A stretch of 64,000 bases of DNA from Ulota crispa (GCA_963920765.1 OY987243.1:1178001-1242000), one strand, 5' to 3'; positions 1 to 12,835 are shown, counted from the first letter of the stretch. Numbers and translations: made by a program. Notes: generated by a model from the letters alone, not told the origin.

Positions 1-302
1 TTCCTATCTTACACAATAACATGTCATAAAGCAACCATCATTTTTTTTTAAAGAGGTGCTTCTACTGTTTGAATTTTAGGAGTTTGTTGAATTCTCTTAA
101 AGGTATTTGTTGGGATGGTTACCAATTTTTAAATACACAAACAGGAGCCCAAGAGTTGGAAAACAACTTTTATTATCAATTTTTAGTGGCAACTATGGCA
201 AGCTGCTTTACTAGAGAACAAAAATTGGTCATCACTATTACTCGGGCGAGGGAGAACGTCCTTCGCAAGTGAACGCAGATGTTAACAAGGACGCGGCCGA
301 CA

Positions 303-904
303 TTCGCGTATTGCTTGGCCGACACCGATGAGCCGTCGGGAAAGCTCACGGGTGTTCGGCGACAGTCGAGATTCCTGTCGTCTGGAGTTCACTCCCCTCG
401 TGGCCTACCCGCATGTGGCGACGCTCTACATGGTAAACCTGGTGGGGATGGTGGTGAACGGCGTCCGATTGGCCATCCCGAAGGCGGTGCTGGAGCTGAG
501 CAGTGATGGAACGCAGGGCAGCGCCATCGTGGACATGAGCACGCGGTTCACGCGATTGCACTGCCGAGGCGGGCGCTCCACCAGGTGGTGCACGCCATGT
601 ACGCATCCGGTTGCCGACCAGCGACGTGCCGGGTTCCACCTGTGCTACAATCTCGAGCAGCGCTAACGCTGCTATTCGAGGGAGGGCGGGGCAAGCAAGG
701 CATTGCCCACGGAGAATCTGTTTGTTCCGGCGACGGAGCGATCGAGGCGACGTCATGTGCTTGGCCATGGTGCCGGGCCGCTCCGGCACGGCCACCGTGA
801 TTGGCAGCATGCAGCAGCAAAACTTCCTCATGCTTGTGGATCGCCGCAGGGCTCGACTCAGCTTCGCCCCGCGCCAATGCACCACCACTTTTCCCAAGAT
901 TTGA
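303..904 (+). pseudogene. Nepenthesin-like aspartic protease relic (C-terminal half)
   Basis: Three plus-strand frames together give pieces of a plant A1B aspartic protease. In order: an FAYCLADTDEPSGKLT stretch (from 303), then in another frame YMVNLVGMVVNGVRLAIP and AIVDMSTRFTRL (about 390-555), an LCYNLEQ piece (about 640-660), and in a third frame TATVIGSMQQQNFLMLVD followed by RLSFAPRQC (about 790-882). These match the usual family order of a FSYCL segment, the second active-site region, CYNL, and the IGxxQQQ and GFAP/SFAP C-terminal motifs. The reading frame changes at least three times. The second catalytic motif, normally DSGT, reads DMST. No introns are seen and the block is clearly more GC-rich than its surroundings, so an old retrocopy or intronless family member is likely. 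The N-terminal half with the first active site is absent or off the window. Confidence 0.75.
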
Positions 905-2035
905 AGGCTGCACTCTGGAGAGTAACTATCATCAAACATACTAGCGTCACGTTGCTCTCTTCCATCCAAAATGTCCTAAGTCTATATTTGGACGTTCTAA
1001 GGTTTGGGGAACATTCCATAACCTTATTTTAGTAGCCAACAAACCAACGTGACAATGACATCGTTGTTTGCGACTTAAGAGCTAAGACTTGGCATTATGG
1101 GTATTCCAATTTGGGAGCTCTTCATCGGTGATGTGTTTGTAATCAAAAATTGTCAATATAGTAAATATTTGTAAATTCTTCACAACATTGATTTTGCTCA
1201 ATAAAATCATAAGGCATTTTTAACCTCATACAAAAAAGAGTTTTTCCTAAATATTTTTGGAGGACGAGTCTCTGGTCTTCTCATGCAAAGACAACGTTTT
1301 CTCATGTGGAATACAAAAAATTGTGCACATGGCAAGGTGCAAAAAAGTGCAAGCATAGGTTCACTTCCATGAGATAACAAGGAAACAACCATGAAAAATC
1401 AAGTTTCTTCTCTCTTGAAAAATCTAAAAGGAAAGAAAATATTTACAAATTTCCTTGCAAAATGACCTTGGAATCCCCTAATCACAATCATTTTGCATTC
1501 TATGCCCTTAGTTAACATGGAAAATCAGCTTTTAATTCCACAGAGTAGCTTCGTTGCTAAAACATTTCCAATAACCAACAGTTAACACTTTAAGCAGTTG
1601 GTCATGATCTTCAATCACAACCTAAAGAATTAAAAGCGTCATCTGAATAACAAAAATACTGCAGCCGCATTTACCTTGGCATTTACAACACTAGTGTTAA
1701 TGCCTCATCACTATCACCCTGGCTTAAAATAATTCCAACAAAGCGTGAAACACTCTCTGAACCCCAACGTCACAAGAAGTACAAGTAAAGGCTGGTAAAC
1801 GTTGATCATATCTGCATAAGAAGAATGTTGATTTGGTCTATAATTCCAACCTAAATAAAGAGTTGGTTGAAGGTAGTTCTAAGCCACCTGGAATATGTAC
1901 CATGCCTACTATGTCAATCCCGTTCTACAGTTAGATTATCAATTAGAGGACCAAAGAGACTCTGTTTCGTATAAATACTTTTTAATCCATCGTGGAGTAT
2001 AATAACGTTGATCTGCATGAATGCAGCACGGTGCA
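905..2035. other. Intergenic; probable 3' UTR of the downstream minus-strand gene
   Basis: No supported gene. The part next to 2035 presumably holds the 3' UTR and polyadenylation region of the minus-strand dehydrogenase gene. The rest is AT-rich unique-looking sequence with no convincing ORF. Confidence 0.5.
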
Positions 2036-5000
2036 TCAGAGTCTGGATACACGCTGCAATTCGAGCTTTGCAATGGTACCAAGATGAACTTCGTCTGGCC
2101 CATCTGCAAGCCGGAGAGTACGAGCACTTGCCCACAAATGTGATAACGGGAAGTCAGAGCTTACACCTCCACCTCCATGGACTTGAATGGCGTTATCCAG
2201 TACTCGCAATGCTGTGTTTGGAGCAGCAACCTGACAATTCAAAGCCCACCGTTGCATCAGTACAAGCTTGCACCATTCTAAGCATTTAAGGAGTGACTGA
2301 GAATGTAGTGCAAATAATCGATCTAGTAAATCAAGAGACTGGAAAATGTAAAGGAAACAGAGGTGGAATTCTGTTGTCCACGATGTAGCAAAAAAAATTG
2401 GAAGACGGCGCTTTACCTTAGCCATAGCAATTGCACCCTTGGCGACTTTGTTGCCATGTAAATCCAACTGATGAGCAGCATTCAGAACGAGCAATCGGGT
2501 TTGCTCAATATCTAATCGAGACTGCAAAAGAGACCACTGAAATTTAGCAGAGAAAGAAATAGCAAACATCTAGAGTCTAATAAAACAATCCTAGTCCACA
2601 AACAACATCAACGTAGAGATATTCTCTAAACTCTGGATGATCACCAAATATAGAACCTAAACTTACAAACCTCAAAGCTACAAAAAAAGGCATTCAGTGA
2701 GCGTAGAACTACGGAAGTATGGATATGAGCAAACCTGGGCAAGCATATGAGCAAATGAGCCTTGCTGAGCGAGGGTCTTGCCAAATGCTTTTCGTTCCGT
2801 TGCCCTCTTCACCATCAAATCCATGCCACGCTCCGCTGCGCCCAGTAGCCTCATACAGTGATGAAGACGTCCTGGACCTAATCTACCCTGCAATCAAACT
2901 CAGCTCCGTGCAAATCAGCATCAAGTCTTTAAATAACCGATCAGCTTGTAAGGTTTGCATCTACACCAATATTAGAAACTAGAATAAATCCGAGCTGAAG
3001 GAGAGTGCTTACCTGAGCAATCTCAAATCCTCGGCCTTCACCCAGCAGCAAATTGGTGACAGGAACTCTGACGTTCTCGAATTTAACTTCAGCATGGCCA
3101 TGGGGGGCGTCATCGAAGCCAAAAACTAACAATGGCCTGACAATCTTCACGCCTGGTGTGTTGATATCGACAAGCACCATAGACTGCTGCTTATGCATGG
3201 CAGCACTTGGGTTTGTTTTACCCTGCACATGCAAAAAATAAATTGGGCAGTAGACAATAAGTACACCGAGTTAGAGATATTCACTCATAAACCTTGATGA
3301 AACTTAGGAAGTTTCAAAAGCACGTATTATACAAATTAACGCAACTTGTCCATATCGAAACTCTACAAAGATCACCAGTAGCCAGTGGTGAAATGTCCAG
3401 TACATGTACAAGAGAAAGGCCATATACGATTATATTCATATGCGTCAACTACAAACAGAAAACTGCCAAGGCCCTTTTGATAACTGTGAATCATAAACCA
3501 TCTGAAATCCTAATGTTAGGGATGCATACCATGACTATGAGCAACTTGCATCGTGGATCCATTGCACCACTAGTCCACCATTTGTGACCATTAATGACAT
3601 ACACATTACCCTCTCTGCATCAACCAACAAGGCATCAATAAAGCAAACCTCAACCTTAATATACCAATTAACTGAGTCAGTGCACATGACCTCTGTGATG
3701 TGAAATTAGAAGGACCATCGGAAGTAGTAAGTTTCGCTGATTTGCTGCTGGGTGAAGGTCAAGGTGCAACAGATAGTTATACTTCAAATCACTCGCTGCC
3801 ACACCTTCTCATAATCAGATAAGAGACTGCCGAAGGCATATTTTCTAATGTTCTCGTGTCTTCTCATGCAAGCATGAGAAAAAGGATGGCCGCCAAGGAC
3901 AATACTGAAAACCTAGTTAAAGAGCACAAAGAACAGCAATGAAACCTGATGACGTTGGAGAAAAGACAAAACAGCTACCGCGAACACAACTGACCTAACG
4001 ATTGAACACTCGATGTTGGTCGCATCAGAGGATGCCACGTCGGGTTCAGTCATCGCAAATCCGGAGCGTATCTCTCCTTCTAGCAAGGGCTTCAACCACT
4101 GTCTTTGCTGCTGAGGGTTTCCATATCTTAACAACACCTGTCCCTCATGAACAGCATCTCAAATTAGAACTGAATGAGGAAACTTCTCATGTATCATCTA
4201 CAGGTTGACCATTTCACAGGATCCATGCTGAATTAACTTCAACTTCACGTACACTACCGACATGCCTCAGAATTCTTTTTCTTGTGAACAATCGTAGACT
4301 TGCGAAGTATCACACCGCAATACTACATAAGAGGCTTAAACTGTTAATACCTCCATGTTTCCTGTGTCAGGAGCATTGCAATTGAACATCTGAGGAGCCC
4401 ACATGGATCGCCCTAGAATCTCACATAAGTAAGCATACTCCAAATTGCTGAGTCCGGCTCCCACTAGCCGATCAGCTGCATCTTTCGAACGTAAAGCTTT
4501 CTCATCACCGAACAGCAGATTCGATGCCAGAGCTGCACTGTCTGCCTGTTTTATGCAAACTTTGCAACTGAGTCGCATGATTACAATTATGCTGAGTATG
4601 TATTTACATTGCAGAAAACTACAATTTTAAACACCCCATGATCAACCAACATCTAGACCAAAAGGATTGGAAAAAATCATCACAGTACCGGTATCCACAA
4701 ATTCCAAAGCCCTTCTGCTTTGGCCAACTGCTTCAGTCTCTCCTCGGTTGGATGGACGGTCCATCTATCATTGGAGGAGTACATCAGCTCATTGAGCTCC
4801 TTCTCACTTGGGTAAATATGTTGTTCCATAAAGGAGAGCAACCTCTTTCTTAGCTCCTGCACCCTTGCCGAAGGAGTAAAACCCAGAGGACTCTGAGTGC
4901 TACTTTCAGCATTCATACTCCTTGCGTGCGGGTCCGTTGTAGCTGGTTTCATAACAGCACGAAAATATGAGAAATCACTGCTCAGGCTACACAACACAAA

Positions 5001-8000
5001 TGCCACACACTAAAAATAATTTACTGCTATTTACATTCAGAAACAAATTATTCCTGACAAGCTAGAATAACATGTCAGTAACATACACAACGTGATTAAT
5101 AAACATGCTATTCAAGTAACTTGCATTCTGGCTGGTAGATGAGTGGGTGATTACAACCTCAACGGAACAGTACTTCAAAGCTAGAAACACGACCAAATTC
5201 GTAACCTAACATTCACAGCAACGCCATCAATTCTATGCCAATAACTGGATCATGCAGATGAGACACTCTTTGTAAAAAACATCGAATAATTGAGACGCTT
5301 GATCCGTCCGAAGTAATTTTTCGCTAATTACCTGAAAGAGAGTGAGGAGGCCGGAGTGGCAGTATTGGCCCTTGTTTCACCAATCTAAGAGCAGTCGCAG
5401 CAAAATAAAGCGCCATTTTTTCTGCATCCTCTGCTCGCTTACCACCCGAAGCATTACCCTGTCAAATCACCAGTTCAGGAAATATTCAGCTAAAGGCACG
5501 ATTTGTACAACCGTAGAAACTCCACCTACATGTAACCATCTAAGAAGAAAACACAAGGTATTGCAGACTTGTCGTTGCGATTACTATCCAAAGTACAGAA
5601 ATACACTAAATTAGAAGAAGTATTAGCCCACATGAGGATATGTGTAGAAATATACTACAACACATCTTGCAGGTCATGTGCATCGATGTGATCAAGAACG
5701 AGGCTAAGGTTTAAAGTGTTGGGATCGACAAGCCGAGTAAACCTACTTGGAAAATTCAAACCCTAAAAGATACCAAAATTACTATTCTACAGCGGATAAG
5801 AAGGCCAGCCAGCACGCTGGACAAACCTGAAGCATCCGCAAGTACACTCCAGCGCAGATAGCACCATATCGAAAAAGCGAAAGAGCGGTGTAGAAATTCC
5901 ACATAATAGCTGGCCACGGAACACCCTGCATTCACGATCTGATAAATACAATATGACATCCTCAATTGAGCTCTACGTAATTCATGTGTTTCTCACAAGT
6001 GTCCGAATTTATAAAAAGCCAGACAAAGTATACGGGTTACTCAAGCGTATTCAACTGCCTCTTTAAAGGAACACCATGTCAAAATATGTGGAACAAGATC
6101 GCAAATGACAATGCAACTTCAATCCAAGCTATGAATAGGCTGGAGCACAACATATGTATCAATCCTTTGTACAAAAAGTGGCTATTTAAAATAAGTCAAT
6201 GTGAGCGGTGAAAGTATGTCGCACTTACTGCTGCACCACAATATTCAGCAAGGTACTCTGATAGCGCTGGTATGCCATCTGCAAGTTGTTCATCAAAACC
6301 GTAATTCTTGCCCGGACTCTCGTTGTTTTTTACAACATAAGGCTGCATTCAACAATTCCAAATGATTAAAGACAAAATCAACAGAAAAACACTCGTTGAT
6401 CAACAAAAAACTGATAACTACCAACCCCAGGGTACAAATTCCTCAATGACATAATTCAAACTAGTTGAAGTGCTTCCACACAACGTCTTGTCAAATTTAC
6501 CAGACAGTTGTAGGCAGCATCTGACATCTGGTTCCCAAGTGTTGACAGCTCCCAATCCAGTACACCAATAACACGAGCCTACAACATTACAGTTTAGATG
6601 GAAAGTTGCAACTCGTGCCCATAGAAGTCCAGTAACTGTATCAAGCTCTATCTGACAACAAAATCTTCGCCACATCCAAGTGAGAAGATTGCGAGCAGCA
6701 TAAATCACTAAGGAAAGAGGCTTCTCATTCTCCTGCAATATATGCTCCAAAGTCCAAGGGCAATCAAAGCCTAACCTCAGTAGGATGGAATACAAGATTA
6801 TCTAGCCGAAAATCTCCATGCACAACTCCAGTCCTTGAACCAGCAATACCATCCTCTTCCGGAATATTCTCTCGTAACCATTGAATGAGTTCCAACATAT
6901 TGGGGTCTGGATCAGGCTTCCCTTTCCCAGTGGATAGATGATATTGCGCAGCCCATCTTTCGACCTGCTCTCACAACTACAACAACAGTAATGAATTGTC
7001 GAAAATGCAACTTTGAGGGAAATAGAAGAGATAATACCCCAAAAGAATTTTATAATAAGTGACCAAAACGGAATTCCCAGAAATATTCAGAAGCCCCAAA
7101 CCTGTCTCTTGCAGTAATTTTCCATTCGACCATATCCGCTCAACCCAATTGCATGAACATCAGCTGAATGAATAGCAGCCAAAACTTTGGCCATTGCACG
7201 ATATATGGCCCTTCGCTCTTTGGGATCCATACCCTGAGAAAAAGCACCAAAAAACTCAACTCCAACAATATCACTCGCAGACATAGCAAACCACAGTCAT
7301 TGGACCAAGTGAACGAAACACACTTGCACCCAGAACTCCCTAATCTAAGCGTACTTCACAAGTTTCCCAATGATCCATATAAGTGGATATAGTGAATAAT
7401 GAAAATTGAAATATTAGGGTTTTCACAAACAAGGAAACCAGGTACTACGTTCATTAGCATTCATATCGTGTACTACAATTTAATAAATGATAGTGTCCTA
7501 TCGTAGGTCCTGTGTGGTTCAGCTTGGCAGCAAATGAGCTCATTAATTCACTCTGGAGTTCTGGCAAGAGAAAAACCGTTACTTTCGTTAGCAGCCTCCC
7601 ATTCCTTGTACTGAAGCTCCAGGCATTGATGTTTCAGTTCTCTTAAATTTAAAATTTCTGCTAAATCTTCTGAAACTACAAAGAAATCGATGGAGAAAAA
7701 TATCACTTATGGAACACGAAACTTACTGGCAAAGTCGGGTTCACAAACAGACGCCCTTCCAAATGCTCCATGACATAGAATGGAGTGCCAATCACGGTAG
7801 GATCTGTGCACAGGCAATACGTACGAGGAACAGGCACCTTGGTTTTGCCGCCGCCTAATGCAGACAAGACCTGCAAAGATCACATGACAATTTTTCATAG
7901 TGAGGACCCTCAAAAACTAGTCCGGTCAGATACGTTACTGCACTTGGGAGTGCAAATTAGCTAATGAATCGCCCATTGTTCGACACAGTCAGAATTGGTC

Positions 8001-8586
8001 ACCGAGTCATGCATGTGCAAGTAATACCTGATACTCGCGCTCAACAGCATGGGCCGATTGAAGAATATGCCCAGGTGGTTTCTTCCGCAGCACATAGCGT
8101 TGAACAACACTATGCAGCTCCAATTGTACAAGATACGTCGGGTTCGACTGTCCGTGTCCGAACTGCATCCTCCCATCAAAGTAGCATGTGTAACGACAGC
8201 AAAAGCAAAAACCCATATACCATGCTCCCGCACCCAGTTTCGACTCTATACAATTGAACGTTCACTTCCATGTACTCAAGTCTACTTGAAAATAAGAAAT
8301 AAGAAATAAATTAACATGAATTTGAGCAATCTGCACAAAAGGGTTTCAGTACCCGAATCAACTGAAATTGCGACCGCAGTGGACTAGGCTTATTGCTTTG
8401 TGAAGGGAGGCTGTACATACAACATGCATTGGAATTCCACAAAGTATTTACCTGAGACAGCTGTAGAGTTGCCGGTGGAGGCAGAATACCCTCTACATGT
8501 GATTGCAAGTATCCTAGCAAAGCCCGCTCGTCAAGTCGATGAGAAAAATCCACGGGAACCACCATGCCTGTCGTTGTGTTCGCCAT
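2036..8586 (-). CDS. IBR3: IBR3/ACAD10-11-type fusion: APH-like kinase domain + acyl-CoA dehydrogenase, 17 exons
   Basis: Coding exons (minus order): 8452-8586, 8028-8162, 7727-7870, 7102-7233, 6776-6964, 6501-6578, 6229-6342, 5827-5925, 5332-5458, 4689-4942, 4351-4545, 3995-4137, 3530-3614, 3013-3222, 2735-2887, 2417-2521, 2036-2230. All junctions keep frame and use GT-AG, giving 830 aa, close to Arabidopsis IBR3. Residues about 20-340 form an aminoglycoside-phosphotransferase-like domain: GHGQSNPTY (P-loop-like), HGDFRLDN at 231-238 and DWELSTLG at 253. Residues about 400-830 form the acyl-CoA dehydrogenase: [11 protein letters not shown] near 563, [22 protein letters not shown] near 645, [17 protein letters not shown] at 671 onward, QVHGGGG near 782. 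The protein ends in SRL, a plant PTS1, so a peroxisomal location is expected. Known IBR3 acts in beta-oxidation of indole-3-butyric acid to IAA; that role here is inferred. The start was chosen as the first ATG continuing the family N-terminus. No lesions seen. Confidence 0.95.
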
Positions 8587-9285
8587 CCTGCCCCCCCAAC
8601 GTAGTGTTCAAAAACTCCTAACTCTGCAAGCCGATTTTAACTGCAGCATAACGTCCAAACGACTACTATGAGAATCATCAACATAAATAATTGAGATAAG
8701 AAACAAAAAAATCAAAAAGAGGGGAAAAAAATCGAGGGTGAAGTGGCAGCCAGATGATTGCGAGGAACATACTAATTTGAATCATAATCAAACATAAGCT
8801 GAGCATAAGTGGAAAATTTAAGGCAGATCGCTTCTCTTTCCGTTTCCTACTTGGTGGACAACTCCAACCCTCAAGTTTAGTCAATTATACTAGTAACTCG
8901 AATTTTATTGTGCAATTTAGTTATAAGCTCCAGAAACGAAGCTAGTAATCTAATGCTTCTCATCATAGGAGCCTCTTGAAGCAAGTCACAATGCACAAAT
9001 CGCCCTAGCAAACTCCCCAGTCACTCAACCCCAAACAAATTGATAAGCCAGTTTCCTTGCACATCAAAACGACACCTTAGCTCAGAAATTACGATTGCAG
9101 AAAAGACGAAATTCTATAAAAACGAATCTCATACGCAAACAAACTACAGATCCGCTGCGACGCAAAAGGCCCGCGCACATGAGGCTTACGGAGCCCGTGC
9201 GACGTCGCATATGAGGGCGCGAGGATCCCTCACGGCTCAGGGCTCACGGACTGTAAACTTGCAGCCCTCACCGTTTGTTTACTCT
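8587..9285 (-). promoter_or_regulatory. 5' flank / leader of the IBR3-like gene
   Basis: Non-coding stretch upstream of the dehydrogenase start. A G-run followed by CAGG lies directly before the ATG, so part of the leader may be spliced. A GC-rich patch at about 9155-9262 with repeated CACGG/GAGGG words contrasts with the AT-rich flanks and may mark the transcription start area. No TATA box is clear enough to call. Confidence 0.35.
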
Positions 9286-9288
9286 TTT

Positions 9289-9346
9289 AGGTAAATTCCT
9301 TATGGTGAATTCCTTATGGTAAATTTCTTATGGTAAATTTCTTATG
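9289..9346 (+). repeat. 14-bp tandem repeat, four copies
   Basis: Four consecutive near-identical units of GGTAAATTCCTTAT, with GGTGAATT and TTCTTAT variants, sit at the edge of the IBR3-like upstream region. No function is evident. Confidence 0.85.
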
Positions 9347-9829
9347 TGAAGCAATTTTTAAATGCACTCTCTTAATAATTTTTCAGAAATTGAATTTTTG
9401 TGCAATAGTGGCTCTTCTTCTCTTCTCTTGGAAGAGGGCCCAAGTGCATTAGGCTTATATGTTTAGATGACATTATAGAGCTTCCTAAACAAGATATTGG
9501 CATTAATGTTTGATGTTGAAGAAAGTCATGTTTCTCAAGTGTTTCAAGAGAGGGGTAAGGGTGGTTCTTTGAATTTTCCCTTGTAAATGCTTCTCAATGT
9601 ACAAAAAAAAAAAAAAAAAAAAAAACTCACAAGTTCTCAATACCCATAAAATAGAAGCCTAAAAACTACAACAATAATATAAAAGTTGGGATTAAAATTG
9701 ACCCCTTGTCACCTCTTCCAAATTGCACTCCAAAACTGCTCACAATTTGTGAGCAATTTAGGAGTGGCAATATAGTGCCCTCCAACAACGTTTGTTGTTC
9801 CCTTTTACCACCTAGCATGTTATAAAATG
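9347..9829. other. Intergenic AT-rich DNA with a 20-nt poly-A run
   Basis: No ORF or family similarity recognised. A pure A tract lies at about 9603-9624; it has no recognisable retroposon body attached, so I do not call a SINE. Confidence 0.4.
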
Positions 9830-10580
9830 AAATTGGCATCAATTGACAATTTATTATCTTGCAATTTTTATGTTTAATTCTTACCCCAATCCCAATCATG
9901 CATATCAAAGTTCGACCCCAAAAAATCAAAATCCAATTTTTGGTAAATTTTTTTGTGTCAAAATCAAATTTTTACAAGAAAGTTCATTGAGAAATATTGG
10001 TGATGAATTTTTGAGATTTAATTTGCATTGGTTTGTAGGAAATTCCATATGCATATTTTCCATGCTAAAAGAACCCCTTAAGTAATAAAAATTTGAAATT
10101 CAAAGGATTCATTATGGCTTGTGATATGACCAAATTCAGTCAAATATATATTTCTTTATGATAATTGGTTTTTGTTATTTGGCTGATGCATTTTGATTAC
10201 ATTTATATCTTTGAGCATGATCATATGTTTATTTTGCAAAAAGCATATTGTAAAATAAAGACATCTATTTTACCAAATTTGGTCATGATCACCGCAGCAT
10301 TAAAATCTTTTGTAGAAGAAATTTTAAAACTTTCTGAAGATGTTTGTTAGAAGAGAAGATATGTGTATGAATGTTTCCTACATATCCATGCAAAAAATCT
10401 CCAAAAATTCATCACCAAAGTTTTTTGATCAATTGTCATGTAAAACCATGAATTTAATTTAAAAGAATTCACCAAAAATAAAGTTTTGGATTTTAGAAAA
10501 TAAAATTTGATATGCATGATTGGATATGTATAACTATCAAATACCAACAATATGAGAATAATATGCCAATTATATTCTTC
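9830..10580. repeat. Large foldback repeat, copy 1
   Basis: The segment at about 9880-10080 recurs as reverse complement at about 10350-10530. Shared blocks include AATCATGCATATCAAA, TTGGTGATGAATTTTTG and TGTAGGAAA-type words. The arms are diverged, with several indels, and flank an AT-rich centre without coding potential. The same arm sequence recurs in the adjacent foldback at 10648-11836, so the two are members of one family lying side by side. Confidence 0.7.
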
Positions 10581-10647
10581 ATTATGTAAACTTCTTTGAA
10601 TACCATAAGAGGGCCTACATATACTTTATTTTTGCTACTGTACAAAT

Positions 10648-11836
10648 CTCCAAACAAAAATTGTTGATGCCTTCTTTTCCATTCTTTTCCACTCACATAA
10701 TTTAGCATATATCAAAATATAATTGGCATCTTATTACTTTGCATTACTTATATTATATTCTCACTACCAATCCCAATCTAGCATACCAAAATTCAACCCC
10801 AAAAAATCAAAACCCAAATTCTTAGTGAATTGCTTTGTATAACAATCATGATTTTACAAGAAATGTGACTAGAAAATATAGGTGATATAATTTTGAAATT
10901 GGGTTGCATGGGTGTGTAGGAAACATCCATGTGCACATTTTCCATGCTAAAAAAAACACCCCCTTAATCAAAAAAATTTGATTTACAAAATACGCAATGT
11001 AACTTATAATATGCACAAATTTTATAAACAAGTATTTTTATGTTTTAGCTAGATTTTCACTAAGTAAACATAACATCATGCTCAAAAGTTCAAACTTAGT
11101 CACAGTGTATGAGTTATATAGAAAATTTTGATTATCACAAAGAAATATTTATTTCACAAAATTTGTGCGTATCACAAGTTACATTGGATATTTTGTAAAT
11201 CAAAATTTTGTTACTTAAGGGGATAATTTTTAGCATGGAAAATGTGCACATGGATGTTTTCTACACATGCATGCAACCCAATTCAAAATTCCATCACCAA
11301 TATTCTTCAATCACATTTTTTGTAAAATCATGGTTGTTGAGGTAGGAGCACCCGTAAGGGTCAATTTAAGGGTTTGAACATGATAAGTATTAATAAACCA
11401 GCTAGCAAATTAAAGGATCCTATTAGAAACAGAAAAATAATGAGATTGCAACTTTGAATGTATTATTTGGATATTATGAGATTAAATTGTGAATTTTTAA
11501 AGAGCAAACTACCATTGCACCCATAACCAACACTAAGGTTTAGTGTTCACATGTTGTACATCCTTGTAATTACATCTATTCATTTCCACAAATTTTCCAA
11601 GATTTCAAAGGTGACAATTTTGGGGACACTAACGCTTATGGCTACTCCTACCTTATACAAAACAAATTACTAAAAATTGGGTTTTGATTTTTTGGAGTTG
11701 AATTTTCATATGCTAGATTGGGATTGGTAGTAAGAATAGTATATAAGTGATGCAAAGTACTCAGATGCCAATTATATTTTGGTATAGGCTAAATTATGTG
11801 AGTGGAAAGAATGGAAAAAAGGGCAGCAACAATTTT
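10648..11836. repeat. Large foldback repeat, copy 2 (about 400-bp arms)
   Basis: The left arm 10648-11045 reads as the reverse complement of 11140-11836, once a 312-bp insertion in the right arm (11341-11652) is removed. Matching landmarks are CACTCACATAATTTAGCATA, ACCAATCCCAATCTAGCATA, GTGCACATTTTCCATGCTAA and GATTTACAAAATA. Only about 95 bp separate the arms, so a transcript across it would fold into a long near-continuous duplex. No ORF. This could be a foldback transposon or an inverted duplication of another repeat; I cannot assign a superfamily. Confidence 0.8.
11341..11652. mobile_element. 312-bp MITE, Harbinger-like, nested in the foldback right arm
   Basis: The ends are GGTAGGAGCACCCGTAAG and CTTATGGCTACTCCTACC, an imperfect 18-bp terminal inverted repeat. 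It is flanked by TGA (11338-11340) and TTA (11653-11655), consistent with a degraded 3-bp TWA duplication as made by PIF/Harbinger elements. The matching position of the opposite foldback arm (near 10840) lacks the insertion and reads continuously. No coding capacity. Confidence 0.7.
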
Positions 11837-12383
11837 CATCCCAGGACTACACTAATAATGGTATTTAGTGTTAGCAACACTAATTACAAAACCCAACACT
11901 AAATGTCAACAATCCCCTTAACCCTTAAAGGACAAATGGATCACCTTGCCTTGCCTTGCCTGTAGCATTCTACAGTGTTTTGCACACGGGCACCAGTAGT
12001 ATTGTTTCAAAAAGTTGGAAAAGTTAACAGTGCGTGGTGCCCTCATGAAAATTACAAGAAGGGCAGCTTGGGAGCTAACACCATGTATCACAATTTGGAT
12101 TACAAAATAAAATGAATGTATCTCAAGACAAAAAATTTTGCCTTCCATGATGCACTACGCTTTTATGATCACTTCTAAAAAAAATCAGATCAAAATCAGT
12201 CTTTTTTTGAGATACAAAGTTTTTTTTGGAGGCAACGGACGTTTTTTGTCCATGCCAACATTTAGGCGTTAATGTTACTAACACTAAATGTCAACTAATA
12301 CACTATTTGTCAATTATTGAACTTTTTGGAAGTAATTTTTTTTTACAAGTTTACATTTAGTGTTAGAAATTGGTTTAGTTTTA

Positions 12384-12738
12384 ATCCAAAAAAATCCAAA
12401 AACATCCAAAAAAATCCAAAAAATCCAAAAAAATCCCAAAAAAATCCAAAAAATCCAAAAGAACCCAAAAACATCCAAAAACATCCAAAACATCCAAAAG
12501 AATCCAAAAAAAATCCCAAAACATCCAAAAAAATCCAAAAATCCAAAAATCCAAATAATCCAAAATAATCCAAAAATTTCCAAAATAATCCAAAATAATC
12601 CAAAATAATCCAAAAATTTCCAAAATAATCCAAAATAATCCAAAATAATCCAAAAAACTCCAAAAAACTCCAAAAAAATCTAAAAAATCCAAAAATCCAA
12701 AAATCCAAAAATCCAAAAATCCAACAATCCAAAAAATT
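12384..12738. repeat. G-poor minisatellite, (TCCAAAA)n family
   Basis: About 355 bp of TCCAAAA, TCCAAAAAA and TCCAAAATAA units with almost no G on the plus strand. It produces long artefactual ORFs rich in F, W, I, D and L on the minus strand. Lies inside the TIR element at 11850-13119. Confidence 0.95.
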
Positions 12739-12835
12739 TGAAACAACAAAAAATGTCAAAATTTCTTTAAAAATTTCATAACTTTTTTAATTTAAAAATA
12801 AAGTTAAAATTTTTATATAATATTATAATCTAATG

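Noticed and set aside
346-969. 207-aa minus-strand open frame
   Set aside because: Antisense shadow of the GC-rich aspartic protease relic, whose plus-strand frames carry the family motifs.
7500-7720. Extra exon between exons 3 and 4 of the IBR3-like gene
   Set aside because: The flanking exons join in frame and match the family without it; this is intron.
9603-9624. Poly-A tract as a SINE or retrocopy tail
   Set aside because: No RNA polymerase III boxes, retrocopy body or target duplication found beside it.
12314-12759. Three overlapping open frames of 119-138 aa on the minus strand rich in F, W, I, D, L and G
   Set aside because: Produced entirely by the TCCAAAA minisatellite; no complexity and no family similarity.
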